Notes: generated from the letters alone by a model not told the origin. A DNA stretch of 36,561 nucleotides from Microgenomates group bacterium RIFCSPHIGHO2_01_FULL_45_11 (GCA_001803465.1 MHDE01000019.1:1-36561); one strand, 5' to 3'; positions 7,629 through 15,102 are shown, counted from the stretch's first letter. A program made the numbers and translations.

Positions 7629-8915
7629 ATGCATAACCAATCTTTTGACCTGTCTCTCAAGGAAATTTCTAAAATTGAAGGCACTGCCGGCATAGACGTT
7701 AAAGTCACTGATGGCAAGGTCGAAGACGTCAAACTCAAACTCACCGATTACCGTCGCTTTTATACCAACGCCGTTCGCGGTAAACCGGTTAACGCCGTCC
7801 CCCAATTAGTTGCCCGCATCTGCGGCACCTGCAGTAACGCTCATCTTCTCGCCAGCCTCAAGGCCATTGAGCTCGGCCTCAACATAACCCCATCTCCCCA
7901 AACTCAACTGATGCGCCGTCTGCTTACCAATGGCCTCATGATCCGCGACCACGGCCTCCACCTTTACGTTTTCGCTTTACCGGACGTTCTCGGCAAAGAT
8001 TCAATTCTTGATTTTGACGAAGCTAACCCCCATGAGCATCAACTTCTCCACGACACCTTCACCGTCAAACAAGCCGGCAACCAACTTTCGGTTGCCTTCG
8101 GCGGCCGTAGCGTCCACGCTCCTTACCCCACCATCGGCGGCTTCACTCACTTTCCCAGTAACCAAGACATCAAAATATCTATAAAACAACTTGAAGAAGC
8201 CCGCCCCGCCGCTCTTTTCTTAATCAAAGTCTTTACCAACTGCTCCTTCAACCAAGAAGATAAAACCCTCTACGTCTCCCTCACTCACGACCATTACGAC
8301 TTTCTTGATGGTTTAGTTACCACCTCAACCAGTCTGAAAATATCTCCCAGTGAAGCTCGACCACATCTTAACCGGATCGACATTCCCTACTCTCAAGGCG
8401 CTAGCTATACTTGGGATAATCAAGCATTCATGGTCGGTGCTTTATCCAGAATTAATCTAGCCAAAACAAAACTTCATCCTTCTACCCAGCGTGATGCCGC
8501 TTCTGCACTTAATTTCTTTCCCTCCACCAACATTTTCCATAACAACCTCGCTCAAGCCATTGAAATTCTCCACTGCCTCGACGACAGTTTAGACATTCTC
8601 CGCTCACAAACTTTTTCTCCTGAACCATTAGCTCAATCCTCGCAGGCAGAAGGGCAGGGAACTGGTATTATCGAGGCACCGAGAGGCCTCCTCTACCACG
8701 CTTACGACATAAAAGACCGACTGGTAACCAAAGCCGAAATCATTGTTCCCACCGGTCAAAACCAGTTGAGCATGGAGAAAAATGCTCGCCAAGTTGTTGA
8801 AAAAAATCTTGACCAAGAAAAAGAAATTATCGCCTTAGAACTGGAAAAATGTATCCGCGCCTACGACCCCTGCATTTCTTGTGCAACCCATTTTCTCAAA
8901 ATCCGTTGGCTTTAA
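7629..8915 (+). CDS. [NiFe]-hydrogenase large (catalytic) subunit, group 3-like
   Basis: Holds the Ni-Fe centre for reversible H2 oxidation. 428 aa from the ATG at 7629; an in-frame TTG at 7623 is an alternative start and neither has a clear ribosome site. Both metal-binding motifs are intact: L1 RICGTCSNAH (63-72; C65, C68) and L2 DPCISCATH (413-421; C415, C418). The KIEGTAG motif (E17) and a GIIEAPRGLLYH stretch are also present. The L2 context (AYDPCISC) resembles P. furiosus soluble hydrogenase I. Seven residues, FLKIRWL, follow the last His and form the likely peptide removed after nickel insertion. The 3' end overlaps the convergent protease gene by 20 bp. Confidence 0.93.
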   Translation: MHNQSFDLSLKEISKIEGTAGIDVKVTDGKVEDVKLKLTDYRRFYTNAVRGKPVNAVPQLVARICGTCSNAHLLASLKAIELGLNITPSPQTQLMRRLLTNGLMIRDHGLHLYVFALPDVLGKDSILDFDEANPHEHQLLHDTFTVKQAGNQLSVAFGGRSVHAPYPTIGGFTHFPSNQDIKISIKQLEEARPAALFLIKVFTNCSFNQEDKTLYVSLTHDHYDFLDGLVTTSTSLKISPSEARPHLNRIDIPYSQGASYTWDNQAFMVGALSRINLAKTKLHPSTQRDAASALNFFPSTNIFHNNLAQAIEILHCLDDSLDILRSQTFSPEPLAQSSQAEGQGTGIIEAPRGLLYHAYDIKDRLVTKAEIIVPTGQNQLSMEKNARQVVEKNLDQEKEIIALELEKCIRAYDPCISCATHFLKIRWL

Positions 8916-9312
8916 GGATACCAGCAACCTCAACTGCCGCCTTTTTTTCTGACAAATTTGCTGGCACTGCCACGATGTTAATTTTTGGCAGCTTCTTTAA
9001 TTTCTTTAGAAGCGATAGTTCAAACCCCAAATCATAATCATGAACGCTAACACTTTTTACTAGAATAAACTTGTCTATGTCGTCAAATACAGTGGTTGTA
9101 TCAATTCCCACTGCAGAGTCTAATAACCAACATTTTCCTACAGACTGCTCCAATGTTTCGGTCGGATCAAACTCTTTGAATTCAACTTTAGGAAATTGCC
9201 GCTTCAGCCTTGGCAGCAACTTAATTACCAACGAATCTTGAGGCACCACCGGACTCCCTAATACCCGTACTATTTTTTTAACACTACTCATTACTTTCTG
9301 TTCATTGTTCAT
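8896..9312 (-). CDS. [NiFe]-hydrogenase maturation endopeptidase (HycI/HybD-like)
   Basis: Expected to cut the C-terminal tail off the large subunit after nickel insertion. 138 aa, near the family norm of 150-160. The order of landmarks fits: LGSPVVPQDS (18-27; D26 in place of the usual DD/DE ligand), LLDSAVGI (D65) and SVSVHDYDLGF (H91), matching the Glu/Asp-Asp-His nickel-sensing ligands known in HybD, then VAVPAN where homologues have a GIxP-type stretch. The glycine-rich GN start is divergent (GSPVVPQD). Start is uncertain: ATG at 9312 or 9291, neither with a good ribosome site. Last gene of the hypC operon. Its final codons are antisense to the end of the large-subunit gene. Confidence 0.8.
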   Translation of the reverse strand: MNNEQKVMSSVKKIVRVLGSPVVPQDSLVIKLLPRLKRQFPKVEFKEFDPTETLEQSVGKCWLLDSAVGIDTTTVFDDIDKFILVKSVSVHDYDLGFELSLLKKLKKLPKINIVAVPANLSEKKAAVEVAGILKANGF

Positions 9313-9315
9313 TCA

Positions 9316-10062
9316 CTAAAGCGTCTCATTCGCCAACCGCAAATTATGACGAGTATAATGGGAAAGCCACGCTACTTGCTTTAAAGTCAGTTTCTCACAG
9401 ATAAACCCCCAGTGATAACTCACCCAATCACCAGGCTTTAAAGACTTGGCTAACCCAACATCGACTGAAGGAATTACTTCTCTAATAACATTACTTTCAA
9501 TAACTAGCTTACCCTTTCGATAAATCAACTGTTGAGTTTTAAGCTGTATTTTTAAACTTTGAAATTTTAAATTTGAATTATTAATTATCCTTCCCCACCC
9601 TATCCGACACTCGTTCATTGAGTCAATTGTGTGATCAATAGTCAGATGACCTGTTCGAGTAAAAATAGAGAACACATGAAAACTATGGTGAAAAAAAGCA
9701 CCCTTAGGAATCTTATCCGTTATCCACCGCCACACTTTAGTCTGAAGTCTTTTTTTTAACTGCTGCCCATAAAGCAGTGTCTCTGCCATTTCTTTTTGAC
9801 GAACTTGATGTAATAAATTATTTCCCACCCAATAAGCCTCCACTACCCGCTCGTCAAATGGGTCAGATAAATTATTTTCAGTGGCTATTGTTTTTAAATA
9901 CGGATAAAGCCCTTCAAAATCGACTAAATACTCTCTCAAACCCGTATCAACAATCTTCTCCGATAAATAACCCTCTAACCGTTTCCGGTTATCTGGACCA
10001 CAGTACCGGTAGTAATTCGGCGCAAACGCGTACCGGGAACACTTCAATAAGCCATCTCGCAT
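9316..10062 (-). CDS. DUF6390-like hydrogenase-associated protein
   Basis: 248 aa, soluble, with no membrane segments. The N-terminus (KCSRYAFAPNYYRYCGPDN, 7-25) with its YCGP motif matches my memory of DUF6390, a family of unknown function often found next to [NiFe]-hydrogenase genes; I could not search to confirm. Other notable stretches are HHSFHVFSIFTRTGH and the C-terminal LKPGDWVSYHWGFICEKLT. The several His and Cys residues could bind metal. It lies between the EamA transporter (2 bp upstream) and the protease (3 bp downstream), so co-translation with maturation genes is likely. A role in assembling or regulating the hydrogenase is inferred from context only. Confidence 0.7.
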   Translation of the reverse strand: MRDGLLKCSRYAFAPNYYRYCGPDNRKRLEGYLSEKIVDTGLREYLVDFEGLYPYLKTIATENNLSDPFDERVVEAYWVGNNLLHQVRQKEMAETLLYGQQLKKRLQTKVWRWITDKIPKGAFFHHSFHVFSIFTRTGHLTIDHTIDSMNECRIGWGRIINNSNLKFQSLKIQLKTQQLIYRKGKLVIESNVIREVIPSVDVGLAKSLKPGDWVSYHWGFICEKLTLKQVAWLSHYTRHNLRLANETL

Positions 10063-10064
10063 GA

Positions 10065-10985
10065 TTACTCGGTAGCAAACGGTGCTCTCACACCCTTACC
10101 CACTCTTCCTTCCACCGCCCATAAAGAAAAAAACCATACCCCAGCTACCACTAAAACCATCACCGCCACCTGTTGGAAAGGAAAAGCTTGTTTCTCAACA
10201 GCCGTCAACCCATTAGTTACCAACGTCGCCACAGTCAAAACAGTCGCCACCTGCGTTACCGGAACCAACTTTAAGGCTCGATACCACGTCGCCACATAAC
10301 CCAACAGCAATAAAGAAGTAAAACCTATCAACCCATACTGAAAAAGGGTCAATTGCGTCATCAGCTGCGCTTTGCCCTCAATCACCACCCAGGCTAAAAG
10401 TACCACTGACCCCAACCCCATCCGCGCCCCCACCACAATATCAGGGTCGACTCGACGCAATACTTTCTTGACAATCACATTCTCTATCGCCCATAACCAA
10501 GTCGCTCCCAAAATCATCAATTCTGCTTGACTAAACCGAAAACTCTTAAATCCTCCCACGAGCAGATTTGCAGAAAAAATAAGACCGAGTGCTCCCCATT
10601 GCCAAGACGACACTTTCTCTTTCAGTAACGGTATGGCGATCAGCGCCACCCAAAATACCAGCGTTTTGTGAATGAGGGAAGCATTGATTGCTGAAGTCTG
10701 GGCTAAGCCGCCAAAAAATAAATAAAAAGGAATGCTTCCACCCACAATCGCAATCACCACTAGAAGACTAATTTCCCTTTTACTCAACTGTCTTAATTTA
10801 GGCAACTTTTTAGAAATGACCAAAAAAGAAACTATTAACAACCCCACTAAGGCATTTTTCAAGGTGGTATGCACCAACGGATCACCCACTGCTGTCAGAG
10901 TAAATTTATTGGCATAATTAGCTACACCAGAAAAAAGCGCGGTTAGCACTGCTAACCAAAGACCTTTTTTAAGACCTGATCGCAT
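10065..10985 (-). CDS. EamA/DMT-superfamily transporter
   Basis: Inner-membrane protein of the drug/metabolite transporter superfamily with about ten hydrophobic segments in two EamA repeats. The first repeat starts at SGVANYANKFTL; the second at LILGATWLWAIENVIVKKVL. 306 aa is typical. The substrate cannot be read from sequence. The ATG at 10985 is chosen over an upstream TTG (10991) because AAGGAG lies 7 nt before it. Overlaps hypC by 17 bp and precedes the DUF6390-like gene by 2 bp. It is therefore in the hydrogenase-maturation operon, an unusual neighbour; metal or metabolite export or uptake linked to maturation is speculative. Confidence 0.88.
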   Translation of the reverse strand: MRSGLKKGLWLAVLTALFSGVANYANKFTLTAVGDPLVHTTLKNALVGLLIVSFLVISKKLPKLRQLSKREISLLVVIAIVGGSIPFYLFFGGLAQTSAINASLIHKTLVFWVALIAIPLLKEKVSSWQWGALGLIFSANLLVGGFKSFRFSQAELMILGATWLWAIENVIVKKVLRRVDPDIVVGARMGLGSVVLLAWVVIEGKAQLMTQLTLFQYGLIGFTSLLLLGYVATWYRALKLVPVTQVATVLTVATLVTNGLTAVEKQAFPFQQVAVMVLVVAGVWFFSLWAVEGRVGKGVRAPFATE

Positions 10986-11184
10986 TAACAACTCCTTTTA
11001 AAACCTGCTGCATCGTCAGGACTTCAGATGCCTTTAATTTTTCCACGGCTAAATTTGACTTTACCAGCAGCCATTGCTTTGCTCGCACCTTCCCCACCAA
11101 TCCCAGCGCTACTTCCCGCCCGTCTGTCATCATCGCCGTCTTCTCACCTGCCTTTTTTACTTGCAACGGTACCGCCAAACACAT
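10969..11184 (-). CDS. hypC: Hydrogenase maturation chaperone HypC/HybG
   Basis: Small cytoplasmic chaperone that carries the Fe(CN)2CO unit with HypD and delivers it to the hydrogenase large subunit. 71 aa, normal. Starts with the diagnostic MCLAVP, in which the N-terminal Cys (C2 before Met removal) is the functional residue, and contains LLVKSNLAVEKL, matching the family's VLVHAGFAIxKL. First gene of the maturation set, with its own 87-bp upstream gap after ftsI. hypA, hypB, hypD, hypE and hypF are not in this window and must be elsewhere if the enzyme is active. An extended -10 box sits 6 nt before the ATG. Confidence 0.9.
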   Translation of the reverse strand: MCLAVPLQVKKAGEKTAMMTDGREVALGLVGKVRAKQWLLVKSNLAVEKLKASEVLTMQQVLKGVVNAIRS

Positions 11185-11190
11185 AGGAAA

Positions 11191-11199
11191 ATCCTAGCA
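11191..11199 (-). promoter_or_regulatory. Candidate extended -10 promoter of hypC operon
   Basis: On the minus strand TGCTAGGAT (TG at 11198-11199, -10 at 11191-11196) is followed by 6 nt and the hypC ATG. The extended TGn element can substitute for a -35 box, and none is evident. The spacing puts the transcription start at the ATG, so hypC may be leaderless. The rest of the ftsI-hypC gap (11200-11271) shows no hairpin or clear ribosome site beyond a GAGGAG too distant to use. Confidence 0.4.
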
Positions 11200-11271
11200 A
11201 AACTCCTCTTCAAATACAATTCAAACTGATCTGAATTTTTCTAATGTAATCTTTCTCATTACTTATTGCTC

Positions 11272-13044
11272 TTATTCATTATTTTCCGGTGGAATATTTA
11301 AATAAAAAAAGAGTTCTTTAGCTATTTCCATCCACAAAGGCGCCGCTGTTTCAGCCGCCCAGGGCGAGATCGTCGGTTCTCGCAGTTTAACCAGCATCAC
11401 AAATTTAGGGTCATCAGCCGGCGCAAATCCTACAAAACTAGCTATCGTCTTCTCTTCATCATAATGACCGGCAATCGGAATTTGTGCCGTCCCGGTTTTA
11501 CCGGCTATCCGATAACCTCTAAGTTGGGTCCACTGGGCTTCACCGCTTTTAACCGACGCCACCATCATTTCGGTAATACTCCGGGCAGTCTTCTCCGACA
11601 CCACTTGCCGTACCACTTTCGGAGATACCGCTTGAATCTCTTCCCCTATCACTTCTTTTACCACATGAGGTTCCATCAACTTGCCGCCATTGGCCAAAGC
11701 CGCCACTGCTCTTAACATCTGTAAACTTGTCACCGCCAACCCCTGGCCAAACGACCCAGTCGCCAAATCAATGTCCCCCCACCGCTCTCGTAACTTTGGC
11801 ACCGCTTCTCCATCCAAATCAACATTAGTTGCCTCTCCGAAACCGAACCGTCGAATATAATCAACGAATTTCTCCTTGCCTAACTTCTGCCCGACAAAAA
11901 CCATCCCCACATTATCAGACCTCTCTAAAATCTCTGCCGTTGTTTGACCCGGATGATACTCATCATTCCACGTCCGTATCGTATAGGGACCAATAACTAC
12001 TCTGCCTCGACATGGTTCATCACACGTTGTCTCCGGTGCCACCACTCCCTCTTCCAAAGCTGCTGACATCACTATCACCTTAAAAGTTGATCCTGGCTCA
12101 TAAGTGTCAGCAATCGAGGGCAAGCGATAAAGATTAGAGTCGAACTTCTGATAAAAGGCCTGATCATATCCTGGCAAGCTAGCCAAAGCGACAAGCCCTC
12201 CAGTTTTAGGATCCATAATTACCACCTCACCGCTACTCGCTCCGTATTTTTTTAAGGCCTCTTCCAGTTTTTGCTCTGCCAGCCACTGGATACCTCGATT
12301 AAGATAAGTCCGAAGATCCCGACCCGTTCTTGGAGATACGTCTTCAAACCGCCCCACTGTGATTGGCCGTCCCAAAGCATCGATTTCTTGCCGGACTAAA
12401 CCTGGTCTACCGGTTAACTCAAGATTATAGAACCCCTCCAAACCAAAATAGCCTGTCGATCTACCAGTCTCATCAGAACCCAAAAATCCTGTTAGTTGCG
12501 CCGCCATCGAAGCTTCCGGATAAAATCTTGCACTCGTTTCTTCAAATCCAATCCCCGCAAAACCTAATTTTTCTACTGCCTCCTTAATTTCCGCCGCTAC
12601 CGACCGCTTTAATATTACCCATGCCAAACGAGTAGTAGTAAATTTATTCAACAATGTTTGCTGTGTCGACAACCGTAATTCATCAACCAACGCTGCCGAT
12701 GCCGTCGCCTTCATCTCTTCTGGTGAAGGCGCCAATAAAGAAGCCAGCTTTTCACTCATAACCTCTGGCTTTTCTTCCAGCTTCGGTAAATCAGCATAGA
12801 CTAGATACGCTGGCTGATTGGCAACGATTGGAAACCCGTCTTCCGCTAAAATACGGCCTCGGCTACTCGGTATTTCAATGGTCGTTGTTTGCTGTACCTC
12901 GGCAATCGCTTGCAGCTTATCTGCCGCCAGCACCTGCCAATAAAATAGGCGGCTAGTAATCATCCCCGCTACCAAGAAAAATCCTATCCGCAACCAAATG
13001 AATCTTTTCGCTAACCCGTCAGTTTTTTGAGACCTTCGTCTCAT
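11272..13044 (-). CDS. ftsI: Class B penicillin-binding protein FtsI/PBP2-type transpeptidase
   Basis: Septal D,D-transpeptidase that cross-links peptidoglycan outside the membrane. 590 aa. One N-terminal membrane segment (about 15-40), then the dimerisation region with SRGRILAEDG (61-70) and LTGRPGLVRQEIDALGRPI (210-228). The transpeptidase domain carries all three catalytic motifs: STFK (319-322), SDN (376-378) and KTG (516-518, in AGKTGTAQ). C341 and C345 (CDEPC) could form an extracellular disulfide. No PASTA domain is visible. Eleven bp after the ftsL-like gene, in the normal dcw order rsmH-ftsL-ftsI. Where murE would usually follow in other bacteria, the hydrogenase island begins. Confidence 0.95.
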   Translation of the reverse strand: MRRRSQKTDGLAKRFIWLRIGFFLVAGMITSRLFYWQVLAADKLQAIAEVQQTTTIEIPSSRGRILAEDGFPIVANQPAYLVYADLPKLEEKPEVMSEKLASLLAPSPEEMKATASAALVDELRLSTQQTLLNKFTTTRLAWVILKRSVAAEIKEAVEKLGFAGIGFEETSARFYPEASMAAQLTGFLGSDETGRSTGYFGLEGFYNLELTGRPGLVRQEIDALGRPITVGRFEDVSPRTGRDLRTYLNRGIQWLAEQKLEEALKKYGASSGEVVIMDPKTGGLVALASLPGYDQAFYQKFDSNLYRLPSIADTYEPGSTFKVIVMSAALEEGVVAPETTCDEPCRGRVVIGPYTIRTWNDEYHPGQTTAEILERSDNVGMVFVGQKLGKEKFVDYIRRFGFGEATNVDLDGEAVPKLRERWGDIDLATGSFGQGLAVTSLQMLRAVAALANGGKLMEPHVVKEVIGEEIQAVSPKVVRQVVSEKTARSITEMMVASVKSGEAQWTQLRGYRIAGKTGTAQIPIAGHYDEEKTIASFVGFAPADDPKFVMLVKLREPTISPWAAETAAPLWMEIAKELFFYLNIPPENNE

Positions 13045-13054
13045 TGAAACTACC

Positions 13055-13372
13055 TTACTCGGAAACCAATTGTTGCGCCACTATAGCTGAAGTCGGTAAC
13101 ACCAACAGTTTAGGCTGATCGGTAAATCCCAGCTCATTGGCTTTAATCCTTATCTCCGACAGAGAAAACCGTCTCAGCACTTGCTTCTCTGCCAACTGAG
13201 TACTATACCGTAACGTCTCTGCCTCCTCCACCAGTTTTTGCAACCGTTCACCAGTTGTGGCTAGTTGCGCCGATAAAACGACGTTGACTCCGGCCAGCAA
13301 AAACCCACCCACCATCAACGTCCAAATGATCAGTGGCGGACGGTATCTAGCTGTCTGATTGTCTTTTTTCAT
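13055..13372 (-). CDS. ftsL: FtsL/DivIC-like septum protein
   Basis: 105 aa bitopic protein: a short basic cytoplasmic N-terminus, one membrane helix (about 13-34), then a likely coiled coil (about 36-68, LATTGERLQKLVEEAETLRY) and a small extracellular tail. FtsL sequences are poorly conserved, so the call rests on topology, length and position between rsmH and ftsI. It would bridge FtsB/DivIC and the FtsWI synthase at the divisome. Spaced 9 bp after rsmH and 10 bp before ftsI, so almost certainly co-transcribed. Confidence 0.75.
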   Translation of the reverse strand: MKKDNQTARYRPPLIIWTLMVGGFLLAGVNVVLSAQLATTGERLQKLVEEAETLRYSTQLAEKQVLRRFSLSEIRIKANELGFTDQPKLLVLPTSAIVAQQLVSE

Positions 13373-13381
13373 TGTTATAAA

Positions 13382-14269
13382 TTAGATTATTTTTTCAATA
13401 CACCTAAGTTGAGCGCTCCGAGCCCGGATGTTAAATCTTTTTTCCTCCTCGCTGGGACTAAGCGGTTTGGGCGTAACCAGTTTTCCTTTTTCCTCCCCGA
13501 TCCAATCCTGAAACGTCTGTTTTACCACCCGCGCCTCTCCTTCATGAAAGCTAATGACCACCATTCGCCCCCCTCGCTTAAGCAGTGACCAGGCTTTGGG
13601 AAGAGTTTCCCTTAAGCTATTCATTTCATCGTTTACTGCCATACGTAAGGCTTGGAAAACTTTGGTAGCGGGATGAAGTCTACCCCTTCTGATCCGATAG
13701 ACTCGCTCTACCAATGAAGCCAATTGTTGGGTAGTCGTAATCGGTTCCTTACGCCGCTTATCAACTATCTCTTGAGCAATTTGTGTAGCTTTTGGCTCCT
13801 GACTGTATTTACGAAATAGGTAGGTAAGTTCCTTTTTCCCTAGCCCGTTAACCAAATCTTTGGCGGTTACTGTTAGCGTCGACGACATTCGCATATCCAA
13901 AGGCCCCTCGCGGTATAAACTAAAACCTCGCTCAGCTGTCTCCAGTTGAAAACTTGACACCCCCAAATCAAACAACACCCCATCTAAATCTTTAAAATCA
14001 TACCTTTTGGCCACCTCGTCAATCTGACTAAAGTTGTCACAAACCAAAATTAGTCGTTCATGATTCAAATCGTCTCTCTCCTTAACATAGTCAATTGCCG
14101 CTGGGTCTTGATCAATCCCTAATACCCCGGCCCCACGGCTTAACAATTCTTGACTATGCCCTCCGCCGCCGATAGTGGCATCGATGTAGCGCTTACCAAC
14201 TTCAGGTTGTAAAAGTGCAGTCACCTCGGTGACGAGAACCGGCTGGTGAAAGCTGTTACTTAAAGACAT
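13382..14269 (-). CDS. rsmH: 16S rRNA (cytosine1402-N4)-methyltransferase RsmH
   Basis: SAM-dependent methyltransferase (MraW) that modifies C1402 in the ribosomal P site. 295 aa, typical. Motifs: HQPVLVTEV (8-16), DATIGGGGHS (30-39, SAM site), DLGVSSFQLE (101-110), ERGFSLYREGPLDMRMS and FHEGEARVVKQTF near the C-terminus. AGGCGGGA lies just upstream of the ATG. Conserved dcw position, but here separated from mraZ by a 46-aa ORF. Confidence 0.96.
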   Translation of the reverse strand: MSLSNSFHQPVLVTEVTALLQPEVGKRYIDATIGGGGHSQELLSRGAGVLGIDQDPAAIDYVKERDDLNHERLILVCDNFSQIDEVAKRYDFKDLDGVLFDLGVSSFQLETAERGFSLYREGPLDMRMSSTLTVTAKDLVNGLGKKELTYLFRKYSQEPKATQIAQEIVDKRRKEPITTTQQLASLVERVYRIRRGRLHPATKVFQALRMAVNDEMNSLRETLPKAWSLLKRGGRMVVISFHEGEARVVKQTFQDWIGEEKGKLVTPKPLSPSEEEKRFNIRARSAQLRCIEKII

Positions 14270-14283
14270 GGTTCCCGCCTAAA

Positions 14284-14424
14284 TTACTTCGCTAAACGGT
14301 AGAGCGGTGTCATTGATTTAGCCTTGCCCACCGGCTCCTTCTCACCGTTCTGCTCAATTTGAGCCATGATGCGCTTAAGGTGATCCTCAAGCTGTTGGCG
14401 CATGGCTTGACCATTAAGCTGCAT
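14284..14424 (-). CDS. Small 46-aa ORF between mraZ and rsmH
   Basis: Found by reading the mraZ-rsmH gap. It starts MQLNGQAMRQQLEDHLKRIM and ends MTPLYRLAK, with a predicted amphipathic helix over about residues 5-28 and a basic tail. The ATG is preceded by GGAGG with 8-nt spacing, as strong a ribosome site as any here. It begins 3 bp after the mraZ stop and ends 14 bp before rsmH. Spacing, ribosome site and lack of other content support a real gene, but I recognise no family. It may act in division or modulate MraZ; both are guesses. Confidence 0.6.
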   Translation of the reverse strand: MQLNGQAMRQQLEDHLKRIMAQIEQNGEKEPVGKAKSMTPLYRLAK

Positions 14425-14427
14425 GGC

Positions 14428-14862
14428 CTAATCCTCCGTTTGGTCAATCGCCTCGGCAATTTCCTCGGCTCGACCTTCTAATTTTTCCAGGTAAGTATGA
14501 TACCGCTCTTGCTGCCAGATTTCTATCCGATTAAGCGCCCCTGCCAGCACTACCTTTTCCGTAAGTCCCGCAAATTGGCGCAAATGATCTGGCACCAAGA
14601 TTCTCCCTTGGGCGTCAAACTCCACTCTTTGGGCATTATAGGTTAGTAACCTGACCCACTCCCGGCTCGCCCGACGCGTCAGTGGCTTTCTTTCTGCCGC
14701 GGCAACTACTTCCTGCCAAGTCGTTTGGGGAAAAAGAAACAGACACCCTTCCAATCCTCGGGTTAAAACTGGTTCTTTCCCGAGATTTTTTCGAAATAGC
14801 GCTGGTATCGCCAGCCTCCCTTTTTGTTCAAGTGCGTGGTAATAGTGGCCTAAAAACTGCAT
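14428..14862 (-). CDS. mraZ: Transcriptional regulator MraZ
   Basis: DNA-binding regulator of the dcw cluster with two AbrB-like half-domains. 144 aa, the normal length. Half-domain signatures: LEQKGRLAIP (11-20) and EFDAQGRILVP (81-91), the usual DxKGRxxxP pattern, with Asp changed to Glu in the first. The frame is open to 14955, but homology starts at MQFLGHYYHALEQKG; the ATG at 14860-14862 has AAGG 8-9 nt upstream, and the longer start would run through the promoter and operator repeats. Probably autoregulates through the tandem repeats at 14938-14957. Confidence 0.93.
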   Translation of the reverse strand: MQFLGHYYHALEQKGRLAIPALFRKNLGKEPVLTRGLEGCLFLFPQTTWQEVVAAAERKPLTRRASREWVRLLTYNAQRVEFDAQGRILVPDHLRQFAGLTEKVVLAGALNRIEIWQQERYHTYLEKLEGRAEEIAEAIDQTED

Positions 14863-14937
14863 CCTCTTTACCTTGCTCTTGATAGTTGTATTATGTAACT
14901 GGTAGTTTATATCTTGTAGCTTTTTATTACCAGTCTC

Positions 14938-14957
14938 TTCACCACTTTTCACCACTG
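14938..14957 (-). promoter_or_regulatory. Candidate MraZ operator: two tandem AGTGGTGAA boxes
   Basis: On the minus strand AGTGGTGAA occurs twice with a 10-bp period (14938-14946 and 14948-14956), and a degenerate third repeat (AGACTGGTAA) follows. Known MraZ operators are short direct repeats about one helical turn apart (TGGGA in E. coli, AAAGTG in mollicutes), so GTGG boxes upstream of mraZ fit autoregulation. More GGTGAAAA-like copies in the other orientation lie near 15017-15038. Confidence 0.55.
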
Positions 14958-14962
14958 AAATT

Positions 14963-14991
14963 AGTTAACGACCTTTCTATATCACTGTCAA
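14963..14991 (-). promoter_or_regulatory. Candidate mraZ/dcw promoter
   Basis: Minus-strand TTGACA (14986-14991, perfect -35) with a 17-bp spacer to TTAACT (14963-14968, a weak -10, three of six). It sits directly upstream of the AGTGGTGAA repeats, so MraZ bound there would contact the initial transcribed region. The whole gap 14863-15112 holds only this, the operator and the outward promoter for the plus-strand gene. Confidence 0.4.
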
Positions 14992-15096
14992 CCAGAAAAA
15001 GACCCGAACCTAACCTGGATGAAAACAAAAGGTGAAAATACCAAACCTTCTATCCTAGTTACCTACTTACCCCGACCAACAATAATCAGTCAGGTG

Positions 15097-15102
15097 TATA
15101 AT
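15097..15102 (+). promoter_or_regulatory. TATAAT -10 box for the plus-strand orphan gene
   Basis: A perfect TATAAT lies 10 nt before the ATG at 15113, with no Shine-Dalgarno between them and no good -35 at 17 bp. Transcription would start about 3-4 nt before the ATG, giving a nearly leaderless message. Confidence 0.4.

Noticed and set aside
14863-14955. Longer mraZ reading frame with 31 extra N-terminal residues
   Set aside because: The extension covers the tandem repeats and promoter-proximal leader and lacks homology; the inner ATG has a ribosome site and gives the standard MraZ N-terminus.
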